NCBI GenBank assembly: GCA_017420535.1
Contig: JAFOIV010000059.1
Span: forward strand, 1 to 64,000
Length of the DNA: 64,000 bases
From: Eubacterium sp.
GTDB lineage: Bacteria; Bacillota; Clostridia; Lachnospirales; Lachnospiraceae
Direction: 5' to 3'
Both the position numbers and the translations under genes were made by a program. Numbering within the stretch: position 1 is the first letter of the stretch; each line of letters begins with the position of its first letter. Below the pieces are notes generated by a model that saw only the letters and a program-made list of their open reading frames with translations, had not been told where the DNA came from and did no database searches. This document shows positions 44,481 through 52,757 of the stretch, in pieces.

Positions 44481-46406
44481 TTATTCAGCGTCTGCAGCTT
44501 CTTCTGCAGCATCGTCTGAAAGAAGTGCCTTAACTGAAAGGCTGATCTTCTTATCAGCGCTCTTGAAGTCAACAACCTTAGCTGTAACTTCATCGCCAAC
44601 CTTGTAAACATCTGATGGCTTCTCAACATGATCATTTGAGATCTGTGAAACATGAAGAAGTGCATCGATACCTGGCTCAAGAACTACGAATGCACCGAAA
44701 TCTGTCATACGAGCAACGCGGCCTGTAACAACTGTTCCGATAGCATACTTCTCTTCAGCTGAAAGCCAAGGATTCTGCTCGTCAAACTTAAGTGAAAGAG
44801 CGATCTTCTCTCCGTTGATCTCCTTGATGAAGCACTTAACTGTATCACCAACTTTGAAGATCTTCTTAGGATTTTCAACTCTTCCCCATGACATCTCTGA
44901 AATGTGGAGAAGTCCGTCTGCACCACCGAGATCGATGAATGCACCGAAATCTGTAACGTTCTTAACTGTTCCTTCAACTGTATCGCCAACCTTGATCTTA
45001 TCAAAGAGAGCCTTAGCTGCTTCCTTTTTAGATTCAACGATAAGCTGCTTTCTGTTACCGATTACTCTTCTCTTATGTGGATTGAACTCTGTAAGTACGA
45101 ATTCGATTTCCTGTCCAACATACTTATCAAGATTCTTCTCGAATGTATCTGATACAAGACTTGCTGGGATGAATGCTCTGCACTCATTAACTGTAACTGA
45201 AAGACCACCTGATAAAGCCTGAGTAACAGTTCCCTTAACTACTGTTCCTTCATTGAAAGCTTTCTCAAGTTCTTCATAAGCCTTCTCAGCCATAACTCTC
45301 TTAACTGAGAGAACAACCTGTCCTTCACCGTCGTTAGTCTTTAATACCTTAACTGTGATAGGATCTCCAACCTTAACTACTGTTGTAAGATCAACAGGAG
45401 TATTTGAATACTCGCTTGCTGTTACGATTCCGTCTGACTTGTAGTGAATATCAACAACTAACTCATCTGGCTTAACATTGATTACCTTTCCTTCTACAAT
45501 CTGACCTGTCTTGATTGTTACAAGATCCTCCTCCTGTAACATCTGTTCGAAACTGATTTCTGACATGCTGTCATGAACCTCCTTAATAATTTTGTTCGGG
45601 GTAGATGCCCCAGCAGTAATACCTACCCTACCAACGGATTCAAAAGCAGTCAAATCCAAATCAACGAGTGTCTGTATATAGTAAGTATTTTTACATTGCT
45701 GTCTGCTAATTTCATATAATTTCTGCGTGTTCGAACTACTGCTGCCACCGATGACTATCATTGCGTCAACAGAAGAAGCTAACTGCCTAGCTTCGGTCTG
45801 CCTTTCCTCGGTCGCATTACAGATTGTCCTACTGACAGAGACATTATAATATTTTTTGCATAATAATTCAACAATATCTTTAAATTTTTTAAGATTAAAT
45901 GTTGTTTGGGAAACAACAGTAATATTTTTGTCTATTTTTTCCGGAAGATTTTCGGCATCTTCCATGCTGTTTATTATATATGGTTCACTGTAGCAATGGC
46001 CTTTAATTCCCTGCACTTCAGCGTGTTCCGGACTACCTACAATAATTATCTGATCAGTCTTTGATTTATCCGAAACAATCTTATGGATATTGGAAACAAA
46101 TGGACATGTAGCATCCACTATAGTATGGCCATATTTCTCAATTTCCTGATAAACTTCTCTTCCAACACCATGAGATCTTATTATTATGACAGATTTAGGA
46201 ATTGAAGCTAACTCTTTAGTAGAGTTAATGACTCCAACCCCTTCTTTTTTAAGATCATTTATTACTATCTCATTATGGATGATATCTCCAAAAGTATAGA
46301 CAGTAAGCCCTTTTTCCCTGGCTTTCTTAGCTTCAGTGAAAGCTGTATCTACAGCTCTTTTAACCCCAAAACAAAAGCCTGCTTTTTTAGCAAGGATTAC
46401 TTCCAT
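44481..46406 (-). CDS. ispH: IspH-S1 fusion: HMBPP reductase joined to a multi-S1-domain protein
   Basis: 641 residues from the ATG at 46406 (MEVILAKKAGFCFGV); a TTG at 46427 lacks support. Residues 1 to about 280 are IspH, the 4Fe-4S enzyme giving IPP and DMAPP in the non-mevalonate pathway, with cluster cysteines in AGFCFGV, VDATCPFV and TICNATEERQ. Residues from about 300 hold four S1 RNA-binding repeats, ending at a repeat with GIDALLHVSQIS, as in ribosomal protein S1-like RpsA. This fusion is known in clostridia. It follows cmk by four bases, as rpsA follows cmk in many bacteria. The C-terminus is acidic. Confidence 0.95.
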   Translation of the reverse strand: MEVILAKKAGFCFGVKRAVDTAFTEAKKAREKGLTVYTFGDIIHNEIVINDLKKEGVGVINSTKELASIPKSVIIIRSHGVGREVYQEIEKYGHTIVDATCPFVSNIHKIVSDKSKTDQIIIVGSPEHAEVQGIKGHCYSEPYIINSMEDAENLPEKIDKNITVVSQTTFNLKKFKDIVELLCKKYYNVSVSRTICNATEERQTEARQLASSVDAMIVIGGSSSSNTQKLYEISRQQCKNTYYIQTLVDLDLTAFESVGRVGITAGASTPNKIIKEVHDSMSEISFEQMLQEEDLVTIKTGQIVEGKVINVKPDELVVDIHYKSDGIVTASEYSNTPVDLTTVVKVGDPITVKVLKTNDGEGQVVLSVKRVMAEKAYEELEKAFNEGTVVKGTVTQALSGGLSVTVNECRAFIPASLVSDTFEKNLDKYVGQEIEFVLTEFNPHKRRVIGNRKQLIVESKKEAAKALFDKIKVGDTVEGTVKNVTDFGAFIDLGGADGLLHISEMSWGRVENPKKIFKVGDTVKCFIKEINGEKIALSLKFDEQNPWLSAEEKYAIGTVVTGRVARMTDFGAFVVLEPGIDALLHVSQISNDHVEKPSDVYKVGDEVTAKVVDFKSADKKISLSVKALLSDDAAEEAADAE

Positions 46407-46410
46407 AGGA

Positions 46411-47067
46411 TTATAAATTCCTTTCAAGCTCTACTATTTTTTTAACTACTTCATTAATAGACATATCAGAAGAATCAATGAGAACTGCGTCTTCAGCCTG
46501 TTTTAAAGGCGCAATAGCTCTGTTCATATCCTGCTGATCTCTTAATTCAATGCCCTTCTTAATAACTGAAAGATCAGGTAATTCGCCTCTGTTCTTTAAT
46601 TCGTCATATCTTCTCTTAGCTCTTACTTCCACAGAAGCCGTAAGATAGATCTTTAATTCTGCATTTGGAAGGATATTGGTTCCAATATCTCTTCCATCCA
46701 TGATAACATCATTTTTTTTCGCAATATTCCTCTGGAGATCAAGAAGTTTTTCTCTGACAGGGGGAAGAGCCGAAGATTTTGAAGCCATATTACCTACCTT
46801 TTCACTTCTTATCTCTGCTGAAACATCAGATAAATTAAGGAAAACGTGCTGTACTCCAGCCTCGTAAATGATATTAATCTGGATATTATCTAAAGCTTTT
46901 TTAAGAGAAACTTCATCAGAAATATCTGTTTCAGTCTGAAGCAGATAAAGAGCTATAGCTCTGTACATAGCCCCGGTATCTACATATAAAAATCCAAGTT
47001 CTTTAGCTGCAAGTCTGGCTATTGTACTTTTACCAGCTCCAGCAGGTCCGTCGATTGCAATATTCAT
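46411..47067 (-). CDS. cmk: Cytidylate kinase
   Basis: Phosphorylates CMP and dCMP, recycling nucleotides from RNA decay and phospholipid synthesis. 218 residues with P-loop DGPAGAGKST, the CMP-binding DTGAMYRA block and MDGRDIGTNILPNA. It has a promoter at 47205-47233, a long leader with a hairpin, and AGGAGG before the ATG. Confidence 0.97.
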   Translation of the reverse strand: MNIAIDGPAGAGKSTIARLAAKELGFLYVDTGAMYRAIALYLLQTETDISDEVSLKKALDNIQINIIYEAGVQHVFLNLSDVSAEIRSEKVGNMASKSSALPPVREKLLDLQRNIAKKNDVIMDGRDIGTNILPNAELKIYLTASVEVRAKRRYDELKNRGELPDLSVIKKGIELRDQQDMNRAIAPLKQAEDAVLIDSSDMSINEVVKKIVELERNL

Positions 47068-47096
47068 TATTTTTTGCCTCCTGTATAAAAATGAAT

Positions 47097-47128
47097 ATTA
47101 TGCAAAAATATGCATTTTTCTGCATAAT
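47097..47128 (-). other. A/T-rich hairpin in the cmk leader
   Basis: Minus-strand arms ATTATGC and GCATAAT with an inner AAAAAT/ATTTTT pair around GCAT, about 15 bases before the cmk ribosome binding site. It could shield or present the start region; no known riboswitch is recognised. Confidence 0.4.
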
Positions 47129-47204
47129 TATAAATAAAAATTTTATGTTAAAACTAAAAAAATTATTGCATTAATTAAAATATCTTGTAAAAAATTCCGC
47201 TAAC

Positions 47205-47233
47205 AGTATATCAAATTCATAAACAATTGTGAA
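47205..47233 (-). promoter_or_regulatory. Promoter of cmk-ispH
   Basis: TTCACA at 47228-47233, a 17-base spacer and TATACT at 47205-47210. The leader to cmk would be about 130 bases. The rest of the 297-base gap (47068-47364) is A/T-rich with no open frame I would call. Confidence 0.7.
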
Positions 47234-47263
47234 CCAATTTGAAATTATTAGTAACTTTGTTCC

Positions 47264-47291
47264 AAAATACACTTTGCCACATTGAAGTGTA
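47264..47291 (-). terminator. Weak terminator-like hairpin after the HI0933 flavoprotein gene
   Basis: 7-bp stem TACACTT/AAGTGTA with a ten-base loop and TTTT after it, about 75 bases beyond the stop codon. Short stem and tail make it doubtful. Confidence 0.35.
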
Positions 47292-47364
47292 GCGCGTTAA
47301 AGCGTGAAATTATCATGACCGAATTGATTAATTAATATTTACAAATAATATAAATTCAATTAAT

Positions 47365-48687
47365 TTAGTCATCTTCTCTTCTGCAATCTGCAGCAAGAAA
47401 GGCTGTTGACCAGGCAATTTGAAGGTTAAAACCACCAGTTAACGCGTCACAATCTATTATCTCTCCTGCTACTTTAAGATTCTTTATCTTCTTTAATTCC
47501 ATGGTTCTAGGATCAATTTCCTTTATTAAAACACCACCAGTAGAAATTATGGCTTCGTTCATCCCACGTAAAGAATCAATTGTCATCGGAAAATCCTTTA
47601 AAGTTTCTATAAGCTTCATTCTTTCATCATGAGTTATAAGATTAACTTTTCTCTTTCCATCAATACCTGAAAGCTTTACCACTACAGGAACCATAAGTCT
47701 GGGTAAAAGCAGACCTAAAACATTCTGGAATTCTTTATTCTCATTACTTTCAAAATCTCTAAGGATCCTCTTATCAAGAGTCTCCCTATCAAGAGCAGGC
47801 TTAAGATCGATAAAACACTCTAATTCATTTTCAGCCTTAAAGGTATCTTCATTAAAATACTTATTGATATAAGAAGATGCTGTAAGCACAAGAGGCCCAC
47901 TGATACCAAAATGGGTAAAGAGCATCTCCCCAAATTCATCATATAAGACTCTGTCTTTTTTCTTTTTTCCTTCTTTTGGAGCCTTAAGAACAATCTTAAG
48001 ATTAACATTTTTTAAAGAAAGCCCCATCATTTCCTTACAGAAGCTTTCTTTTATATTAAATGGCACAAGACTAGGCATAAATTTCTTAGTAGAAATACCA
48101 GCCAAGGAAAGATATTCCAGCCCTTCACCAGTTGAACCAGTAGTCTGATAAGATGCACCACCAGTGCAAAGTACTACCTTATCAGCAAAAAGAGTCTTAA
48201 CTCCCTTACTGTCTCTTAATCTTACGCCTGTAATTTTCTTTTCATATTTTGATTTTGGGTCATCTGAAAAATAATCTTCTAAAATGAAACCTTCACATTT
48301 CGTGTTAAGAAGAACACGTACATTATTCTTTCTCATTTCATTTTCTAAGGTTTTTATCACATCAGAAGAATGATCTGATACAGGGAAGATCCGGTTTCCT
48401 CTTTCAGTTTTAACAGGAAGCCCCCAGGATTTAAAATCATTTATAACATCTCTTTGATCATATTCATTTATGGCACTAAAGAGAAATCTTGAATTAGTTG
48501 GTACATTACTTAAAAATGTATCCTTATCTGAATCATTGGTAATATTACATCTTCCCTTACCAGTGATAAAAAGCTTCTTTCCCAGCTTTTCATTTTTTTC
48601 AACCAGAGTCACATCATATTTCTTTGATGCTTTAATCGCAGTCATCATACCGGCAGCACCGCCGCCGATTATTATCATCTTATCCAA
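47365..48687 (-). CDS. NAD(P)/FAD-dependent oxidoreductase, HI0933/YhiN (BaiN-like) family
   Basis: A 440-residue flavoprotein with N-terminal dinucleotide-binding motif IIIGGGAAGMMTAI, GRCNITN, a second FAD motif near the end (VAGEIIDCDALTGGFNLQIAWSTAF) and the inserted domain of the family. Physiological substrate is unknown; one clostridial relative acts on bile acids, which is not enough to assign this one. It starts at a TTG (48687) with GGAG seven bases before it; the ATG three codons later is badly spaced. It often precedes cmk and ispH in this bacterial group. Confidence 0.88.
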   Translation of the reverse strand: MDKMIIIGGGAAGMMTAIKASKKYDVTLVEKNEKLGKKLFITGKGRCNITNDSDKDTFLSNVPTNSRFLFSAINEYDQRDVINDFKSWGLPVKTERGNRIFPVSDHSSDVIKTLENEMRKNNVRVLLNTKCEGFILEDYFSDDPKSKYEKKITGVRLRDSKGVKTLFADKVVLCTGGASYQTTGSTGEGLEYLSLAGISTKKFMPSLVPFNIKESFCKEMMGLSLKNVNLKIVLKAPKEGKKKKDRVLYDEFGEMLFTHFGISGPLVLTASSYINKYFNEDTFKAENELECFIDLKPALDRETLDKRILRDFESNENKEFQNVLGLLLPRLMVPVVVKLSGIDGKRKVNLITHDERMKLIETLKDFPMTIDSLRGMNEAIISTGGVLIKEIDPRTMELKKIKNLKVAGEIIDCDALTGGFNLQIAWSTAFLAADCRREDD

Positions 48688-48725
48688 ATCTTATCTCCAA
48701 ATCGTAATTTCAAATTATGTATCTT

Positions 48726-48753
48726 ATAAAACAGGCGGGGATATCCCCGCCTG
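48726..48753 (-). terminator. Terminator of the decarboxylase operon
   Basis: Perfect 9-bp GC-rich stem CAGGCGGGG/CCCCGCCTG with an ATAT loop, then TTTTAT, 14 bases after the last gene of the operon. Confidence 0.92.
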
Positions 48754-48766
48754 AGAAAAATTATGA

Positions 48767-50176
48767 TTAAACTGGATATGTCTGATTATTAGAATCAGCC
48801 TTTGAAGCATCAACCTTTGTCTGCTGAGCTTCTCTATATTTAAAGAATTCTGTAGCAACCTGTGGGAAAAGAGCATATGAAAGAACATCTTCTTCCTGCT
48901 GTGTCCACTGCTTGCATTCTTCTCTGAACTTAGGGAGCTGTGGCTCGATTAAGTCAGCAGGTCTGCAAGTAATAGGCTTCTCATCTCCAATAGCCTTCTT
49001 CTGAACTTCAGGATTGAAAGGCTTGATTGTCTTACCAAACTGACCTGAAAGAATCTTCTTAGATTCCTTTGTGATCATCTTATATCTCTCACCCTGTAGA
49101 ACGTTAAGAACAGCCTGTGTTCCAACAATCTGTGATGAAGGAGTAACAAGAGGTGGCTGACCGAAGTCTTCACGTACTCTTGGAATCTCTTCAAGAACTG
49201 CCTGGAACTTATCTTCCTGCTTAGCATCTTTAAGCTGTGATACAAGGTTAGAAAGCATTCCACCTGGTACCTGATAAAGAAGAGTCTTGATATTAACACC
49301 CATAACCTTAGGATTAAGAAGACCTGAAGCAAGGCACTCCTCACGGTATGGTGCGAAATAGTTAGCGATTTCAGCAAGAAGGTTCTGATCAAGACCAGTA
49401 TCATATTCTGTACCCTTGAATGTCTCAACCATAACTTCTGTAGCAGGCTGGCTGGTACCCATAGCAAGTGGGCTCATAGCTGTATCAATAACATCACAAC
49501 CAGCTTCAACAGCCTTAAGGTATGTCATTGAACCAACACCTGATGTGTAATGAGTATGAAGCTGGATAGGAAGCTTTGAACCTTCCTTAAGAGCTGTAAC
49601 AAGTCTTGTTGCTTCATATGGAACAAGAAGACCAGCCATATCCTTGATACAGATAGAATCAGCACCCATTTCTTCGATCTGACGAGCTGTCTCTTTCCAG
49701 TAATCAAGTGTATAAGCATCTCCAAGTGTATAAGAAAGAGCTATCTGGCAGTGTCCGCCCTCTTTCTTTGTAGCCTTAACTGCTGTCTCAAGATTTCTAA
49801 GATCATTGAAGCAGTCAAAGATACGGATGATATCAATACCATTTGCAAGAGACTTCTGAACGAAATATTCTACTACATCATCTGCATAATGGTTATAACC
49901 TAAGATATTCTGGCCTCTGAAAAGCATCTGAAGCTTTGTATTCTTGAAACCATCTCTAAGCTTTCTAAGTCTCTCCCATGGATCCTCTTTTAAGAATCTA
50001 AGGCAGGCATCAAATGTTGCACCACCCCAGCACTCTACTGAGTGGTATCCAACTTTATCCATTTTATCTATAATAGGAAGCATTTCTTCAGTTGGCATAC
50101 GAGTTGCAATAAGACTCTGGTGAGCATCACGAAGGACTGTCTCAGTTATGCCAAGCTTTTTAATATTTTCTGACAT
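48767..50176 (-). CDS. oadA: Oxaloacetate/pyruvate carboxyltransferase subunit (OadA/PycB, 5S type)
   Basis: Transfers the carboxyl group between oxaloacetate or pyruvate and biotin. 469 residues: a TIM barrel with Asp17 in RDAHQSL, the carbamylated-lysine region SICIKDMAGLL and metal ligands in HTHYTSGVG, then the C-terminal carboxylase domain. It lacks a biotin domain; the carrier is the separate protein at 51406-51780. It is the last gene of the operon and ends in a polar tail. Confidence 0.94.
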   Translation of the reverse strand: MSENIKKLGITETVLRDAHQSLIATRMPTEEMLPIIDKMDKVGYHSVECWGGATFDACLRFLKEDPWERLRKLRDGFKNTKLQMLFRGQNILGYNHYADDVVEYFVQKSLANGIDIIRIFDCFNDLRNLETAVKATKKEGGHCQIALSYTLGDAYTLDYWKETARQIEEMGADSICIKDMAGLLVPYEATRLVTALKEGSKLPIQLHTHYTSGVGSMTYLKAVEAGCDVIDTAMSPLAMGTSQPATEVMVETFKGTEYDTGLDQNLLAEIANYFAPYREECLASGLLNPKVMGVNIKTLLYQVPGGMLSNLVSQLKDAKQEDKFQAVLEEIPRVREDFGQPPLVTPSSQIVGTQAVLNVLQGERYKMITKESKKILSGQFGKTIKPFNPEVQKKAIGDEKPITCRPADLIEPQLPKFREECKQWTQQEEDVLSYALFPQVATEFFKYREAQQTKVDASKADSNNQTYPV

Positions 50177-50233
50177 ATATATTTCCTTTCTGTTTTAGAA
50201 ACAAAATCATATTAACCGTTATGAATAAATCCA

Positions 50234-51355
50234 TTAGTGGACATTAAATATTGCAAGGAATGATCCTGCTGCTACAGCAGTACCGATAACACCTGCAACA
50301 TTTGGTCCCATGGCATTCATGAGAAGGAAGTTTGTAGGATCATATTCTGAGCAAACCTTCTGTGAAACACGGGCAGCCATAGGAACGGCTGAAACTCCGG
50401 CTGAACCGATAAGTGGGTTAACCTTACCCTTCGTAACAATATACATGACCTTACCAAAAAGAACACCCATTGCGGTACCAAGCATGAATGCAACGAGACC
50501 AAGTACTACAATCTTAAGAGTAGAAATCTTAAGGAAAGCTTCTGCACTTGTTGTAGCACCAACTGATGTACCAAGTAAGATAACTACGATGTACATAAGA
50601 GCGTTTGAAGATGTCTCTGTTAACTGCTTAACAACGCCTGACTCTCTGAAGAGGTTACCAAGCATGAGCATACCAACAAGTGGAGCTGTTGTAGGAAGGA
50701 TGAGACAAACAACTAATGTAACAATAACAGGGAAAAGGATCTTCTCTAATTTTGTTACCTGACGAAGCTGTGGCATTCTTACTACTCTTTCCTTTTCTGT
50801 TGTAAGAGCCTTCATGATTGGTGGCAGAATAACAGGAACCAGTGACATGTATGAATAAGCTGCTACGGCGATAGGTCCCATAAGTGTTCCACCCATTCCA
50901 AGCTTACCAGCGAGGAAGATTGATGTAGGACCGTCGGCACCACCGATGATTGAAATAGCTGCTGCTTCTTTTCCTGAGAATCCGAAAAGGATAGCAAGGA
51001 AATATGCACCATAAATACCAAACTGAGCAGCCGCACCAAGGATGAAACTTGGTGGATAAGCGATAAGTGGACCGAAGTCAGTCATAGCACCTACGCCCAT
51101 GAAGATAAGTGAAGGAAGTATACTCCACTCATCAAGCATATAAAAATAATGTAAAAGTCCACCTTCTTCGATAATTCCAGGGAACATATTAACAAGGAAC
51201 ATACCGAAAGAAATAGGTACAAGCAGAAGTGGTTCAAATCCCTTGGCAATGGCAAGATACATAAGTAAAAATGATATTAAGATCATAAGATAGTTCTTCC
51301 AGTCAAGAGTTGCAAAACCAGTCTGACTTGCCAGATTCTGAATAATCTCTAGCAT
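50234..51355 (-). CDS. oadB: Na+-translocating decarboxylase beta subunit (OadB/GcdB/MmdB)
   Basis: The membrane pump that releases CO2 from carboxybiotin and moves Na+ outward. 373 residues with about nine membrane segments; the conserved key stretch SIIGGADGPTSIFLAGKL carries the Asp needed for Na+ transport, and GNLFRESGVVKQLTETSSN is also conserved. It sits between the carrier gene and oadA. Confidence 0.96.
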   Translation of the reverse strand: MLEIIQNLASQTGFATLDWKNYLMILISFLLMYLAIAKGFEPLLLVPISFGMFLVNMFPGIIEEGGLLHYFYMLDEWSILPSLIFMGVGAMTDFGPLIAYPPSFILGAAAQFGIYGAYFLAILFGFSGKEAAAISIIGGADGPTSIFLAGKLGMGGTLMGPIAVAAYSYMSLVPVILPPIMKALTTEKERVVRMPQLRQVTKLEKILFPVIVTLVVCLILPTTAPLVGMLMLGNLFRESGVVKQLTETSSNALMYIVVILLGTSVGATTSAEAFLKISTLKIVVLGLVAFMLGTAMGVLFGKVMYIVTKGKVNPLIGSAGVSAVPMAARVSQKVCSEYDPTNFLLMNAMGPNVAGVIGTAVAAGSFLAIFNVH

Positions 51356-51405
51356 TTTTATTCCTCCATTAAAATCGACTGATAAGATAACTTGTTATTC
51401 TTAAA

Positions 51406-51780
51406 TTAGTTAAGAGTTGCAAGTGTATCTCCAGCTTCAACAGAGTCGCCAGTAGCAACATTGATTGATGCAACTGTTCCATCCTGAGGAGCAACGATTT
51501 CATTTTCCATCTTCATAGCTTCAAGAATAAGAAGAACTTCACCCTTCTTTACTGAAGCGCCTGCCTGTGACTTAACTGAAAGGATCTTACCTGGCATTGG
51601 AGCTGCAACAACAACTGAACCCTGTGCACCTGAAGCTGCTGGAGCTGGTGCTGGAGCTGCTGCCTTTGGAGCTGCTGCCTTTGGTGCTGGAGCTGCTGCA
51701 ACTGGAGCTGCGCCTGCTGATGTCTCTTCTACAGCTACATCATAAGCTGTACCATTAACTGTAATTCTATAATTTTTCAT
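51406..51780 (-). CDS. Biotin carboxyl carrier protein of the decarboxylase
   Basis: A 124-residue carrier. N-terminal 20 residues form the docking start (MKNYRITVNGTAYDV), then an Ala/Pro-rich flexible linker with near repeats of APKAA at about 24-50, then the biotinyl domain with EAMKMEN, the biotin being placed on Lys90. The carrier can serve both carboxyltransferases of the operon. Confidence 0.96.
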   Translation of the reverse strand: MKNYRITVNGTAYDVAVEETSAGAAPVAAAPAPKAAAPKAAAPAPAPAASGAQGSVVVAAPMPGKILSVKSQAGASVKKGEVLLILEAMKMENEIVAPQDGTVASINVATGDSVEAGDTLATLN

Positions 51781-51796
51781 TTCTATATCCTCCTGA

Positions 51797-52738
51797 TTAT
51801 CTTACTCTTCTGATTGAGCGAACAACAAGCTTATCCTTGCTGTCAGTAGTATAATTATTGTTGCATGAACCTTCGTAAGCATAGATTGCTGCTGTGATAA
51901 CAGCTACAAGCTCTGAATCATCAACAAGATTTTCTTCTTTTGTCTCAACTTTAGCTGGTACTGCAGCTACTGGCTTCTTAACCTCAGCAGCCTTAGCAGG
52001 TTCTTTCTTCTTATTGATTCCAAGAATCATAGGAACAAACTTAAGAAGTGAAATGATAAGTGCTATAAATATAAGAACACAGAATACTGTGATCATACCG
52101 ATAGCTGTATGCTTTCCTGCTCTTGCAAGAAGTTCCTGTCTTGAATAAACAGCTGAAATCTCACATTCATCAGCAGTATATGGCTGCTGCCCGTTATAGC
52201 CAAGATATGTAATAAGAAATTTATCAACTGATTCTGGTGCCTCGGCTAAACCAAGATTCTGATAATTATCCTGTAAGAACTTAAGATCATCTTCATAACC
52301 ATTATTTACAGCATCCTGATGAAGCTGAGTTTTTACATTATCAGCATAAACATCATATAACTTATTCTTAACGAATGAAACCTGAACCTTTACATCACGG
52401 TTTTCATATTTTAAATAAACCGAGCAAAGGATATTGTCATGGGCGCCCTCAGCAAATTCAGCTCTTTCTCTTGAATCAAATGCTATGAAATTACCAACAT
52501 GATCAGATGTATCTGCCTGCTTAAATCCGGCAATAGCTGTCTTATCAACATTATTACCTTCTGATAATAAATATTCAGCCTGAGCATCACTTACATCTTT
52601 ATACTGGCTGGCTACATTCATAGCCATATCGATCATTGTATCTTTATCGTATTCAAAAGCTGCCTTTTTATCAGAACTACATCCTGTTAAACAAAGGAGA
52701 ACTGTAATCATGAGAACGAGTAATAATTTTTTCTTCAT
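51797..52738 (-). CDS. OadG-like gamma subunit with lipoprotein-type outside domain
   Basis: A 313-residue protein in the place of the small OadG subunit. It begins with a signal peptide and lipobox CLTGC (Cys20), followed by about 190 residues of outside domain I do not recognise. A membrane segment at about 211-236 is followed by a linker rich in Ala, Pro and Lys, and a C-terminal piece (VAVITAAIYAYEG and VVRSIRRVR) typical of the cytoplasmic ends of OadG-type subunits. Classical OadG is about 80-120 residues, so the lipid-anchored ectodomain is an addition. Its likely job is holding the complex together at the membrane. Confidence 0.8.
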   Translation of the reverse strand: MKKKLLLVLMITVLLCLTGCSSDKKAAFEYDKDTMIDMAMNVASQYKDVSDAQAEYLLSEGNNVDKTAIAGFKQADTSDHVGNFIAFDSRERAEFAEGAHDNILCSVYLKYENRDVKVQVSFVKNKLYDVYADNVKTQLHQDAVNNGYEDDLKFLQDNYQNLGLAEAPESVDKFLITYLGYNGQQPYTADECEISAVYSRQELLARAGKHTAIGMITVFCVLIFIALIISLLKFVPMILGINKKKEPAKAAEVKKPVAAVPAKVETKEENLVDDSELVAVITAAIYAYEGSCNNNYTTDSKDKLVVRSIRRVR

Positions 52739-52757
52739 TTCTTACTCCTCTTTTCTA

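Noticed and set aside
47365..48687. Bile-acid function for the BaiN-like flavoprotein
   Set aside because: The HI0933 family is widespread, and the neighbours are housekeeping genes with no bile-acid genes in the window.
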